Virus record (IMG/VR): IMGVR_UViG_3300031240_000002
Span: 1-64,000 of that record
From: a virus
Reading direction: 5' to 3' (one strand)
Length of the DNA: 64,000 nt
In this document: in pieces, positions 30,602 to 39,471 of the stretch
Layout: every line of letters begins with the position of its first letter
Numbering within the stretch: position 1 is the first letter of the stretch
Translations under genes and position numbers: made by a program
The notes under the pieces: generated by a model
Told to the model about the DNA's origin: nothing
The model's input: only the letters and a program-made list of their open reading frames with translations
Databases searched by the model: none

Positions 30602-31707
30602 GAGATGAAGCTCACGTCCTGCGGGCGCACGCGCAGGATCTGGCTGTTCGAGGTCGTCTCGACGTCGCCCACCGGCGCCACGACCGAGTTCGCGGTGACG
30701 ATCACCCCCGGCACGGCGCGCGCGGCCGCAGCGCAGTCGCTCACCAGCAGGGGCTGGCCCGGCCGGTAGAACTGCGAGATCGCCACCATCGTCGCGCGCA
30801 CGGCCGAGGAAGCCGCCACGGTGTCGATCCCCGCCTGGAACTCCAGGTCGTAGACCACCTGCTCGTACTGGATCTGGCCGCCCGAGACGAAGACCGGGAT
30901 CCCGGCGGCGCGGTAGGTCAGCAGGTTGTCGATCACCCCCTGGATCATCGCCCGCGAGCTGTTGCCGTTCTGGTCGCTGATGACGAGCTCGACGGCGCCG
31001 GCGGGCAGGGCATTGCCTGGGTTCACGATCTCGAAGGCCGTGGCCACCGTCGCGCCGACGCCGGCCGAGATGGCGCCGTACTGGATGGCCGCCAAGATCC
31101 CCCGGCGGGCGGTGATATAGAAGGTCAGCGCGCGCGCGCGGAAGTAGTCGTCGCTCTCGACCTCGTTCCCCCCCGCCGCGCCGGTCGGATTGGTGACGGT
31201 GATGCTGTCGTCGAACGGCGGGGTGACCCAGCTGTCCAGCGCGCCCGCCGCGACGTTCTGCGCCGATCCCGTAACCGCCGCGACGCCCTCGCCTGGCTGG
31301 GTCAGGTCGGTGGCGCCGAACACCACGTCGGTCTGCAGGGTGAAGATCGACCCGTCGGAGGTGGTGAGCTGGCTCCCCGCCGAGATCGTCCCGCCGCCGG
31401 CGCCGTCGGTCGGACGCGCGAGCTCCAGGTCGACGGTCGCTAGCGTCGCCGGCAGGCGCGTGATCCCGAAGCGGTCGGCGACCACCTTGTCGAGCGCCGC
31501 GCCACGCGCGGTGGAGACGAACAGGCCACGAACGCACTTCGCCCAGGCGGCGGTGATCATCTCGCCCATGAGCGAGGCCCCGCCGAACAGCAGGTTGATG
31601 TTGGACCCCGGGACGTCGATGATCGCCGGGTTGATCCGGATCAGCTGCTGCTGCTTCGCGTAGCGGCGGGCCTGCGAAAAGAGGTCCTGCCTGGACGGGA
31701 GATCCAC
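30598..31707 (-). CDS. baseplate assembly protein J (gpJ-like)
   Basis: 369 residues. It has the gpJ-type order: N-terminal helix (FSQARRYAKQQQLIRINPAI), TARGAALDKVVADRFGITRL, then GGGTISAGSQLTTSDGSIF. The DSWVTPPFDDSITVTNPTGA-AGGNEVESDDYFRARAL block is diagnostic, and VELVISDQNGN follows. It is a baseplate wedge component in P2- and Mu-like contractile tails. The start is GTG, 2 nt after the preceding stop. Confidence 0.9.
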   Translation of the reverse strand: MDLPSRQDLFSQARRYAKQQQLIRINPAIIDVPGSNINLLFGGASLMGEMITAAWAKCVRGLFVSTARGAALDKVVADRFGITRLPATLATVDLELARPTDGAGGGTISAGSQLTTSDGSIFTLQTDVVFGATDLTQPGEGVAAVTGSAQNVAAGALDSWVTPPFDDSITVTNPTGAAGGNEVESDDYFRARALTFYITARRGILAAIQYGAISAGVGATVATAFEIVNPGNALPAGAVELVISDQNGNSSRAMIQGVIDNLLTYRAAGIPVFVSGGQIQYEQVVYDLEFQAGIDTVAASSAVRATMVAISQFYRPGQPLLVSDCAAAARAVPGVIVTANSVVAPVGDVETTSNSQILRVRPQDVSFIS

Positions 31708-31711
31708 GGGT

Positions 31712-32572
31712 TCAGCCCCCCGCCGGCGAGACCTGGCCGAGCGCGCTCACGCTGCCGCCAGAGTCGACGAAGGTTCCCCGCCGCGTCTTCACGGTGGGGG
31801 CGAAGGTGGTGAGGCCGTTGCTGGCCTGGGAGACGAAGAGCGCGGCCGCCGCCACGTCGGGCTCCTGCTTGATCTGGCTCAGCATGTCGGTCTTCGTGCT
31901 GGCGAGCATGGCGGGCGAGCCGAGCGACTTGAGGTCGACCGCGGAGCCGTACCCGGGGAGCGTCTTGAAGGCGTTCTTCTTGGTGAACATGCGCCGGTAG
32001 ACACGGACCTTCGTTCCCCCGTCCGGCGTGTCGAGCGCGATGTCCCCGCCCGCGAACGCCATCATGCCGGTGGCGACCGGCTGCAGAATGTCGACGAGGT
32101 CCTGGGGCCGCTGGTAGGTGAGCTTCGTCTGTTGGAGCCGCTGGACACCACCGAAGTCGGCGCTGGCCGGCGTTCCAAGCCCACCACCCGCCAGCGACTG
32201 TAGCCCCTGCTGCACGGTGACCAGGTAGAGCACCCCGAAGACCAGCGCCACGTCGGTGTGGACGTCGAAACCCCGCTCGCTGCTGGCCCCGCCGTTCCCG
32301 ACGCCATACTCGCCGGGGAGGTGCATGAGCGCGTCGACCGCAAGCGTCGCCGGGGCCGCGGCGTTGCCACTCGGCACCGAAAACAGATAGTTGCTCGGGT
32401 TGAGCGCGTCCCCGGCCCCGCCAGGGCTGACGTGCAGGGGCTCCTCGTTGAAGACGACGCGTGCGACGTGGGAGGCGACGGCCAGCGCCCGGACGACGGT
32501 GATCGGGCCGCCCGCCCCCATGCGCCCGATGCCGAATGAGCTCCGGCCGAAGCCGCGCGGTTGGGTCGCCAC
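31712..32572 (-). CDS. baseplate wedge protein, gp25/gpW-like C-terminus
   Basis: 286 residues. The N-terminal ~200 residues are not assigned. The C-terminus (FTKKNAFKTLPGYGSAVDLK, DMLSQIKQEPDVAAAALFVS) follows the pattern of the gp25/gpW baseplate family, with the conserved GYGS and EP-V. Its place directly before gpJ in transcription order, after the V-type spike, is the P2-like order. The GTG start at 32572 has a TAGGAT box 6 nt upstream. Confidence 0.65.
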   Translation of the reverse strand: MATQPRGFGRSSFGIGRMGAGGPITVVRALAVASHVARVVFNEEPLHVSPGGAGDALNPSNYLFSVPSGNAAAPATLAVDALMHLPGEYGVGNGGASSERGFDVHTDVALVFGVLYLVTVQQGLQSLAGGGLGTPASADFGGVQRLQQTKLTYQRPQDLVDILQPVATGMMAFAGGDIALDTPDGGTKVRVYRRMFTKKNAFKTLPGYGSAVDLKSLGSPAMLASTKTDMLSQIKQEPDVAAAALFVSQASNGLTTFAPTVKTRRGTFVDSGGSVSALGQVSPAGG

Positions 32573-32578
32573 GGGACC

Positions 32579-32584
32579 ATCCTA
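32579..32584 (-). promoter_or_regulatory. TANNNT start-proximal box (TAGGAT)
   Basis: TAGGAT ends 6 nt before the GTG at 32572. Confidence 0.4.
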
Positions 32585-32613
32585 CGGGCGGGCCGCCCGC
32601 TGCGGCAAGAAGG

Positions 32614-33333
32614 TCAGCCGGCTTTGACGGTGTCGGACGATCCCGTGATCGCGCCGCCGTCGAACTCAATGGCCGTCCCAGGCCCCGGCGGCCCCCCCGG
32701 CGAGAATCCCCCCGTCGCCAGAAGGGCGGTCGCCAGGTGCTCGACATCGGTCGGGCTCATGTTCAGCTTCGTCGAGTCGCCCTTCCGCGCCACCCCGGCC
32801 GTCCCGCCGTTGAGGATGATCGACCCGTCCGGGTTCACCAGGACGGTGCTCGTGTGCTCGCCGTCGGTCGAGCGGAGATCGATCGGGACGCCGGCGGCGT
32901 AGACCAGGAAGCGGTCGTTCTGGAAGATCGGCTTTCCGTCGGCGCCGACCGGAACGACGTTGGCGTCGCCGTCCGCGATCACCGCCAGGATCCGCGGGAC
33001 CATCGAGACGTCCCCATCCGGGATGCCCACCACCACCTGGTCGCCCACCTTGATAGGGCCGCAGACGAAGACCGTCCCCGCGGCGATCCCATGGGTGCAG
33101 GTGCAGGGGTGGCCGCTCGGCTCGAGCACCACGTCGACGTCGATCCCAGCGGGGCTGATCACGATCGCGTTCGGGTTCGATAGGTCGACCTCCCCGTCGT
33201 CGTCGACCGCCGCGACGGTCGCGTAGCTGACCCAGTGACGGAGATCGGCGCCCTGATGGGCCAGCGCCTTGCCGATCCGCCTGGCATCCCAGCTCTTCCG
33301 GATCGCCGTTCCCGCCCGTGCGCGCCGCGCCAT
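32614..33333 (-). CDS. baseplate spike protein, gpV/gp45-like
   Basis: 239 residues. The OB-fold-like middle has LRHWVSYATVAAVDDDGEVD, VCGPIKVGDQVVVGIPDGD and VPRILAVIADGD. A C-terminal beta-rich part (LVNPDGSIILNGGTAG) suits the spike stem. These are features of phage baseplate V-type spikes that pierce the outer membrane. The ATG overlaps the hub gene's stop as TGATG. Confidence 0.75.
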   Translation of the reverse strand: MARRARAGTAIRKSWDARRIGKALAHQGADLRHWVSYATVAAVDDDGEVDLSNPNAIVISPAGIDVDVVLEPSGHPCTCTHGIAAGTVFVCGPIKVGDQVVVGIPDGDVSMVPRILAVIADGDANVVPVGADGKPIFQNDRFLVYAAGVPIDLRSTDGEHTSTVLVNPDGSIILNGGTAGVARKGDSTKLNMSPTDVEHLATALLATGGFSPGGPPGPGTAIEFDGGAITGSSDTVKAG

Positions 33334-35510
33334 CAGAGTCCCCCCGACTTCGTGTTCAGGATCGCGCTCAGGTTATCGGCGGTCGCGGCGGCCGCGGGGT
33401 CGGGGACGGACGTCGTCTTCGCCGCCTTCAGCTGGTCGTTGAGGTCCCGATCCTGCTTCGACAGATTCTGCGGGAGGTTCCGGGCCTCCTGGAAGGTGGC
33501 GAGCTCGATCGAGGCCGACCAGCCGTCATCCGAGTTCCACCGGTGCTCGACCGCCCGGCAGTAGAACCAGTCGGTCAGCTTCGTGCTCTGGAAGGCGGTC
33601 TCCAGCTTGGCGAGCGCCTGGTCGATCTTCGACTTCGACGATGCGCTGTTTCCGTCCACTCCCGCCGAAGACTGGCGCGAGGTGGCGCCGGCGAAGCGCG
33701 GGCTGTCGGCCGACTCGAGCAGCGCGCGCCGCAGGAACGCCGGGTTGTAGCGGCGCGCCATGAGCTCGGAGAGCCCGTTCACCACCTGGTTGTTGCTGGC
33801 GGGATCGGCGACGCCGACCATCACCCGGCACGGCGTCCCGGGCCGCAGGCGCAGCACGTCGGGGTTTGGCTTCCCGCTATCGGGGTCGTAGTAGCTGGCG
33901 AGGTCGGTGGTCTCGATGGTCACCACCGACTCGTGCCGACCGATCGTGTGGTAGAGCGCGACCGCGATCTGCTGGAGCTGCTCTTGCGAGCGGCACTCCT
34001 TGATGAGCCGGACCACCTCCTCCTCGATCGGGGCGTGGCCCTTGCCCACCTGGCCCGATCCCTTCGCCGAGACGGTCGTCCCGCGCGTGGTGGTCGGGAA
34101 GACAGCGGTCAACGTCCGCTTGCCGGCCGGAGCGTCGGGGTTGTGGCCGATGCAGCGGACCCGCGGCGCCTTCACACGCCCGTACTTCCGGGCGGTCTTC
34201 ATGCTGGTGATGTTCGAGCCCCACACGAAGAACCGGCACTGGCTGAAGACCTGGGTGGTCCCGCCGACGGTGATGGTCCGCGAGAAGCCGTCCGGCGGCC
34301 CGCCTGGGATCGTGATCCCGTCCTGCGGCGTCTCCATCAGGTTCTGGGGCGGCATGAGGAGGATGTTGTTGGCGCCGATCGGCTGGGTGCTGCCGTCGGT
34401 GTCGACCGCCACGATCGACGGGTCATAGACCGGGATCACCCCGGCCAGCCAGGCGGCGCGCGTGATGATGTCCCAGACGCTGACGTCGGCCACCTGGGGC
34501 GCGGGTGAGGAGAAGCCGACGCCGGCGGGCGTGCCGTTGCCGGGGTCCTGCCCCGGCGCTGTCCCTGGCGGCGGGGCGCCTTGCACCATGCCGCCGGCGG
34601 CGGCGCGGCTCTGGGCGCTCTGCAGGCTCTTCTTGAACAGCTTGGCGTCCAGGAATGGGATCTGGCTGGGGTCGACGTTGGGGAACATCCGCACGCCGAT
34701 CGGGTTGCCGTAGGTCCCGTTGAACTCGGGGATCGTCGAGACCAAGCGCTGCACGTAGGAGGTGATCGGCTCGCCGCCCTTTGCGATCCGGCGGGCCTTG
34801 GTGAACGGGTTGATCTTGAGGGCCATGAGGCGCTGCTCGAGCGAGAGCGCGGTGACGTGGACGGCCAGCCGCCCCTCGTCGGTGTCCATCGACTCCTCGT
34901 CGGCGTAGCCCCGGAAGACGGGGGGCGTCTGGAACAGCTTCGGGATCCAGCGGACGGGGTTGGCGAAGTCGTTCACCCCCACTTCGTCGCAGAAGACCTC
35001 GACGAACAGCGAGCGCACGAGGTCGGGCGGCAGCGGGAGGTTGGCGAGCGGGACCTCAAGCTCCAGCTTGTCGGCCTGGTTGAACCCGTTAAGCGAGAGC
35101 GTTAGGTCCGTCGGAACCACGCGCAGCTCGATCGAGTAGTCGTCCGCGCCAGCCCCGAGCGGCGCCGCCGCCTGCACGCCGGACGTCTTCCCCTGCTGCA
35201 TCTTGGCGACCTTCTTGGTCGCCTGCTCGACTTGGGCGTCGAGGTTCACGTCGAGATCGCCGGAGGCACGTCGCACCGCCTGCAGCGCCTGCATCTGCTG
35301 GAGGTTCTGGACGGCCCTGGCGTGTGGGTCCTTGGCCGGTGCGCTCTCGACCTGGGCGAACTGGCCGTCGTCGTTCGTGAAGTCTTCGAGGCGGATCGTC
35401 AGCTTGATCGCGTAGGCCGGGCGGTAGACCTTCTCGGCGCCGCCGCTCGCTGGCACGCCGCTGTCGCCGGGGACGCCCGTGGGGGTCGCCGGGGTGACCG
35501 GTGACGCCAC
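33333..35510 (-). CDS. contractile-tail hub protein (gpD-like)
   Basis: 725 residues. Segments typical of late-control-D hubs appear in order: DLTLSLNGFNQADKLELEVP (~125), VFRGYADEESMDTDEGRLAV (~205), LSLEQRLMALKINP (~230), VWDIITRAAWLAGVIPVYDP (~340) and a C-terminal VALYHTIGRHESVVTIETTD (~530). N-terminal ~100 residues are additional. It forms the central hub between tube and spike. The GTG start falls one base after the upstream TGA. Confidence 0.8.
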   Translation of the reverse strand: MASPVTPATPTGVPGDSGVPASGGAEKVYRPAYAIKLTIRLEDFTNDDGQFAQVESAPAKDPHARAVQNLQQMQALQAVRRASGDLDVNLDAQVEQATKKVAKMQQGKTSGVQAAAPLGAGADDYSIELRVVPTDLTLSLNGFNQADKLELEVPLANLPLPPDLVRSLFVEVFCDEVGVNDFANPVRWIPKLFQTPPVFRGYADEESMDTDEGRLAVHVTALSLEQRLMALKINPFTKARRIAKGGEPITSYVQRLVSTIPEFNGTYGNPIGVRMFPNVDPSQIPFLDAKLFKKSLQSAQSRAAAGGMVQGAPPPGTAPGQDPGNGTPAGVGFSSPAPQVADVSVWDIITRAAWLAGVIPVYDPSIVAVDTDGSTQPIGANNILLMPPQNLMETPQDGITIPGGPPDGFSRTITVGGTTQVFSQCRFFVWGSNITSMKTARKYGRVKAPRVRCIGHNPDAPAGKRTLTAVFPTTTRGTTVSAKGSGQVGKGHAPIEEEVVRLIKECRSQEQLQQIAVALYHTIGRHESVVTIETTDLASYYDPDSGKPNPDVLRLRPGTPCRVMVGVADPASNNQVVNGLSELMARRYNPAFLRRALLESADSPRFAGATSRQSSAGVDGNSASSKSKIDQALAKLETAFQSTKLTDWFYCRAVEHRWNSDDGWSASIELATFQEARNLPQNLSKQDRDLNDQLKAAKTTSVPDPAAAATADNLSAILNTKSGGL

Positions 35511-35511
35511 G

Positions 35512-36723
35512 TCAGCACGCCTCGGTCAGATTGCTCGACGTGCCCGACTGCGGGCGCGGGATGATGAGCGGTCGGTTGGGCCGGTCGCTCGGTCCGGTCG
35601 GCGCCGCGGGCACCGCCGATCCGTCGATATCGTTGGCCTGCTGGATGAGCCACCACAGCTCGGGCGTCCCGTAATGCTGCGCCGAGAGGTCCCGGAGATC
35701 GGTCCCCGGGATCGCCTGGATCTGCGCCATCACGTCGGGCTGGACGTTCACCGAGATCCCGGTCCCCGCGTCGTAGCAGGTCTCCGACGCTTGGTCGCAC
35801 TGAGCGAGCACGTCGAAGAAGGAGTCCTTGATCCGGATGATGTCGAGCGCGCTGTCGACCACCTCAAGCGCCACCAGGTTGATCGAGAGGATCGTCGAGG
35901 TCATGAGGGCGAGCGAGTCCATGGTGCTCTTGCATGCCCCGATCAGCTGCTGGGCGGCCGCCGCCGGGATGACGACGGCGCTGACGATGGCGCCCGAGGT
36001 GGTCTGGATCGTGTCGCTGGCGGTGTCGACCGCCTCGAACGCCCGGCTCATCGCGTCCAGCGCCGACTGCGGCAGCCCGATCTTGCCGACCTGCGGTCCG
36101 TTCTGGACTGCGGTCCACATGGCCGTCGCCTCGTCCGCGTCGTTGAGGACGTCGGCGAAGCCGGCGCGCGGGTTCATTTGGGCGGTGGCGGAGATCGCGC
36201 TGGCCGTCGCCTCCCCGTTCGACCGCCACTCGAACTCCATCTCCCAGGGGATGTCCTGGGGGCGGATGGGGGACGGCTTGAAGCGGACGAGCATCCCCAC
36301 GCGGACGATCGGATCCGTCGTGAGCGTCGGGTTGCTCACCGTGCCGGCGAGGCCGTGGCCCCAGGAGACCTCCACCGAGAGGCCGCGGGCGACGATGCTC
36401 TCGAAGAGGGCCAGCAGCGACATGGAGGCGCCGTCGCCGAGGAAGCGGTCGTTCCACTCGCCGGTGACCGTGGTGTTCGAGTAGGTCGGCCCGATCGCCT
36501 GCTGCGTCCCGACCGGGTTCCCCGGCGGATACTTCAGGCTCGTCCTCTGCTTGACCTCCCAGGAGACGCCAGCCTGTAGCGGCCCGGCGCGACCGCTCAG
36601 CGACACCACGCCCGGCGGCTGGTTCGGCTGCAGCACGGCGACGGAGAGGTCCCCCTCGATCACCTTGATCTGGAAGGGGAGCGCCTGCGAGGCGAAGAGC
36701 GAAGCGACGGCGACGCCCGACAT
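35512..36723 (-). CDS. LysM-containing tail/baseplate protein
   Basis: 403 residues. The start QALPFQIKVIEGDLSVAVLQ and PLQAGVSWEVKQRTSLKYPP fit a tail-adaptor beta-domain. The C-terminus has IPGTDLRDLSAQHYGTPELW followed by WLIQQANDIDG, the LysM-type module common at the baseplate end. It may link the hub to the tube or bind peptidoglycan. The ATG overlaps the tape measure stop (TAATG). Confidence 0.75.
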   Translation of the reverse strand: MSGVAVASLFASQALPFQIKVIEGDLSVAVLQPNQPPGVVSLSGRAGPLQAGVSWEVKQRTSLKYPPGNPVGTQQAIGPTYSNTTVTGEWNDRFLGDGASMSLLALFESIVARGLSVEVSWGHGLAGTVSNPTLTTDPIVRVGMLVRFKPSPIRPQDIPWEMEFEWRSNGEATASAISATAQMNPRAGFADVLNDADEATAMWTAVQNGPQVGKIGLPQSALDAMSRAFEAVDTASDTIQTTSGAIVSAVVIPAAAAQQLIGACKSTMDSLALMTSTILSINLVALEVVDSALDIIRIKDSFFDVLAQCDQASETCYDAGTGISVNVQPDVMAQIQAIPGTDLRDLSAQHYGTPELWWLIQQANDIDGSAVPAAPTGPSDRPNRPLIIPRPQSGTSSNLTEAC

Positions 36724-38432
36724 TAGTGGCTCTCGTGCTCGGCTTCACGCGACTGCATCGGGGTCGATGCTAGACCCTCCAGGTCGCTCTTGAAACGGAG
36801 GAAGACCCGGTCCGGGTCGGCGTCCTCGAACTTCTGCTGGATGTGGATCCCGCCGTTGAAGTTCTGGACCGGGGGACCGCTGACCTTGCGCGCGGTGTCG
36901 TCGATCGTGCTTGAGGTGGCCGCCGCCGTTGCCGCGAGGCTCTGCTGGAGGATCTCGGCCGCCATCGCCCCCAGCTGGCCGCTCGAGGAGAGATCGCCCG
37001 CTCCCGGGATCCGCCCCGCAAAGGACCGCTTCACGTCGTCGGACATCGAGTCCATCACGCCGTTGAACTTCTCCAGCGAGATCGCCCCGTTCTCGAACAG
37101 CCCCTTCTGCTTGAGGATCTCCGCCGCAGCCTGGGCGTGCGCCGCCGCCTCCCGCTTCACCCCCTCGATCTGGTAGGGGCTCAGCTCGGCGTCGTGCTTC
37201 CGGACGTATGCGGTCGTCTTGGCCGCCTTCCCGATCTCGTCGAAGAACCCGCCGAGCTCGCCCGCCGCCTTCTTCCGTCCCTGCCACTCCTCGTAGACGC
37301 CGTGGAGGGCGATCGCCGCCAAGCCAGCCGCCGTGACGATCCCACCGAACGCGGGCGCCACCTTGCCGATCATCCCGAAGATCCCGCCGAGACCCGACAG
37401 CGCCCCGCTGCCCATCGCGCCGCCGGCGGTCCCCAGCGCGCCACCGATCGACGTCGCCATCTGCCCGGCCTTGAGCCCCGCGAAGACCGCGCCGATCGCG
37501 ATCCAGTGATCCTTGATGAACCCGCTGACCGCCTCGACCGCGTGTAGTCCGGTGACCAGCTTCCCCGACACGTCCTCGATGAGCGGCCGCCCGTTGTCCC
37601 GCGCCTCCTTGAGGTGCTTGGCCCAGGCCGAGAGATCGAGCGCGACCTCGTGAAAGAGCGGCGCCGTCGCCCCCCGGAAGACGCTGTCGACCGTCTGCCG
37701 CGCGCGCGCCAGCGACCCGTCGATCCCGTTGTTCATCTCCTCGGCTACCTGCATCGACCCGCGGAGCGCCTTCTCCAGGTGCTGGAGGCGTCCGGCCTGA
37801 GAGAGATGCTGCATGTTGCCGACCGCGTTGTGCAGCGAGATCGCGAACGGGTCGATCCCCTTCACGCGCCCGGTCTGGAGAGCGCGCGCGACGGCGCCCG
37901 CCGCCTCTTCGCCGGTGACCTGGAACCGCTTGGCAGTGGCGGTGGCTTCCTTCGTCAGGTCCATGACCTGCTTCTGGGAGAGGTGCATCGGTCCGGCCGC
38001 CGAGATGACCGTGCGGTAGGCCCCCTGGATGTCGTCGAGCGACGCGCCGTACTTGACGCTCGCCTCTTCGAGCTCCTCGGTGATGTCCTTCGAGAGAACC
38101 AGCGATCGCCGGTAGCGATCAATCTCCGTGGCCCCCTTCTCGAACTTCAGCGCGCCCGCCAGGACGCCGGCGATCCCCTTCTCCGTCCGGCCGAACTCAG
38201 CGTTGACCTCCCGGGCGTGCTCGACCCAGCTCCCGATCCCCACCCCGAGCCCGAGCGCGCCGAGCGTCGAGAGACCGGTCTCCTGCCGGAACTCCCCCAG
38301 CTTGTTCTTCAGCTCGGCGAGATGCTCGGCCCCCTTTCGGTAGGTCTCGAGCATCCGCTCCATCGCCGCGCCGTACCCGGCATCCTTGGCGGTGAACTCG
38401 GTTTCTACTGTCCTGGTTTCGGTCTCTCCCAC
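36723..38432 (-). CDS. tail tape measure protein
   Basis: 569 residues. Long helical segments (AAMERMLETYRKGAEHLAEL; EIDRYRRSLVLSKDITEELE) surround a hydrophobic central block with Gly/Ala-rich membrane-like stretches (~315-380; MATSIGGALGTAGGAMGSG). This is the usual tape measure layout, and its position just after the frameshifted chaperone gene is standard. It is short for the class, suggesting a short tail. The C-terminus carries IHIQQKFEDADPDRVFLRF. The start is GTG, and the stop overlaps the next gene. Confidence 0.85.
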   Translation of the reverse strand: MGETETRTVETEFTAKDAGYGAAMERMLETYRKGAEHLAELKNKLGEFRQETGLSTLGALGLGVGIGSWVEHAREVNAEFGRTEKGIAGVLAGALKFEKGATEIDRYRRSLVLSKDITEELEEASVKYGASLDDIQGAYRTVISAAGPMHLSQKQVMDLTKEATATAKRFQVTGEEAAGAVARALQTGRVKGIDPFAISLHNAVGNMQHLSQAGRLQHLEKALRGSMQVAEEMNNGIDGSLARARQTVDSVFRGATAPLFHEVALDLSAWAKHLKEARDNGRPLIEDVSGKLVTGLHAVEAVSGFIKDHWIAIGAVFAGLKAGQMATSIGGALGTAGGAMGSGALSGLGGIFGMIGKVAPAFGGIVTAAGLAAIALHGVYEEWQGRKKAAGELGGFFDEIGKAAKTTAYVRKHDAELSPYQIEGVKREAAAHAQAAAEILKQKGLFENGAISLEKFNGVMDSMSDDVKRSFAGRIPGAGDLSSSGQLGAMAAEILQQSLAATAAATSSTIDDTARKVSGPPVQNFNGGIHIQQKFEDADPDRVFLRFKSDLEGLASTPMQSREAEHESH

Positions 38433-38436
38433 GGCG

Positions 38437-38972
38437 TCACTTCTTCCCCGAGTCGTTCTCGCGCTGGACGATCCTGCCGACAGCGGCGATCAGCCGGCGG
38501 CGCCCCTCGCCGGTGAGCTGCAGGATCTCCGACATCTGCTGGTGCCCGTAGCGCCCGAGATAGGCGATGTCGTCAAAGATCGCGTCTATCTCGCGCTCGC
38601 GGATTAGGGCATTCGCCGAACCCGCGACTTGAAAAAATCGGCGCGGTTCTCCTTGCTGACGTTGTGCACGTCGCCGTACGCGGCCACCAGGTAGTCGCGG
38701 CACCTCGGCCCCCAGTTGTCGGTGGGCGAGAGCGCGGGGTCCACCGGCTTCCCGTCGATCTGAACGATCGATCGGACGGCGCGGACCCAGAGCCCCTTGA
38801 AGCCGAAGTCTCCGCCGGCCTCGATGGAGGCGTCCGCCTCCTGCAGGGTCGTGAGCGGCTGGATCGTGAAGGAGTGAGGATCCGTCTCGAACTCCCGATC
38901 GGCATCGGGGATCGTGTAGTCGTAGAGCGGCCTGGCGAGCTGCGGGGCGAACTTTTCGGCGACGGTGGTCAT
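38437..38972 (-). CDS. tail assembly chaperone, -1 frameshift product
   Basis: Extended form made when ribosomes slip back one base on T-TTT-TTC (38637-38631). Reading then changes from ADFFKSRV... to ADFF-QVAGSANALIREREI and continues for about 65 residues to a stop at 38437 (FDDIAYLGRYGHQQMSEILQ, ending in NDSGKK). A short product and a longer frameshifted product between the tube and the tape measure are the hallmark of tailed-phage assembly chaperones (gpG/gpGT). The slip-site frame was checked by eye. Confidence 0.8.
38604..38972 (-). CDS. tail assembly chaperone, short form
   Basis: 122 residues in frame 0. N-terminus TTVAEKFAPQLARPLYDYTI, a FTIQPLTTLQEADASIEAGG region and a WVRAVRSIVQIDGKPVD strand. 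It probably coats the tape measure during tail assembly. GGAGGA 8 nt before the ATG is a good ribosome site. The slip site lies 9 codons before its stop. Confidence 0.8.
   Translation of the reverse strand: MTTVAEKFAPQLARPLYDYTIPDADREFETDPHSFTIQPLTTLQEADASIEAGGDFGFKGLWVRAVRSIVQIDGKPVDPALSPTDNWGPRCRDYLVAAYGDVHNVSKENRADFFKSRVRRMP
38631..38637 (-). promoter_or_regulatory. -1 programmed frameshift slip site TTTTTTC
   Basis: Canonical X-XXY-YYZ heptamer in the correct frame (GAT TTT TTC). The -1 reading continues through an open frame with natural protein character. Confidence 0.8.
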
Positions 38973-39008
38973 GGGCGGGTTCCTCCGCCGCCGAAGATAC
39001 CACCGGGG

Positions 39009-39455
39009 CTACACCCCCGAGAGAATGAAGTCCTCGGCCTCGCACTGGAACCGGAACCCCCCGTAGCTCTCTCGGTTCTGGAGCGCGAAGGACGGGTCCT
39101 GGAACTTCAGGTCGGGGATGGTGATCCGGGGCCGCGTCCCGTCGGCCATGTTGCAGGTAAAGCGCAGGTTGACCTGGGCGTTCGCCTGCGCGGTCCGGCG
39201 CGCCATCCGGTCGCGCAGCGTGCGCACCATGATGAACGGCTCCTTCGACGTCACGTCGAAACCGAACTCGACCTTGGTCCCCTTGTAGATGTCGTCCTTC
39301 ATCTCGGTCGTCTGACCGAGGTAGGACTTCCGCAAGATCTCGGCGAGGACCGTCCAGGTGAGGTTCTCGATCATGACGAGGGTGCGCAGGATCGTGCCCC
39401 CCTGCGTGATCCGCAGCTGGACCTCCTGCCCCCGGAGTCTGAGTTCGTCGGCCAT
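39009..39455 (-). CDS. tail tube protein
   Basis: 148 residues, beta-rich: ELRLRGQEVQLRITQGGTIL, then KVEFGFDVTSKEPFIMVRTL and a C-terminal FRFQCEAEDFILSG. Size and position directly after the sheath gene match the tail tube of contractile phages. A TAAGGAG site lies 13-14 nt before the ATG. Tube proteins vary widely, so the call leans on synteny. Confidence 0.75.
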   Translation of the reverse strand: MADELRLRGQEVQLRITQGGTILRTLVMIENLTWTVLAEILRKSYLGQTTEMKDDIYKGTKVEFGFDVTSKEPFIMVRTLRDRMARRTAQANAQVNLRFTCNMADGTRPRITIPDLKFQDPSFALQNRESYGGFRFQCEAEDFILSGV

Positions 39456-39471
39456 GGTGCTCGTCGTCTCC

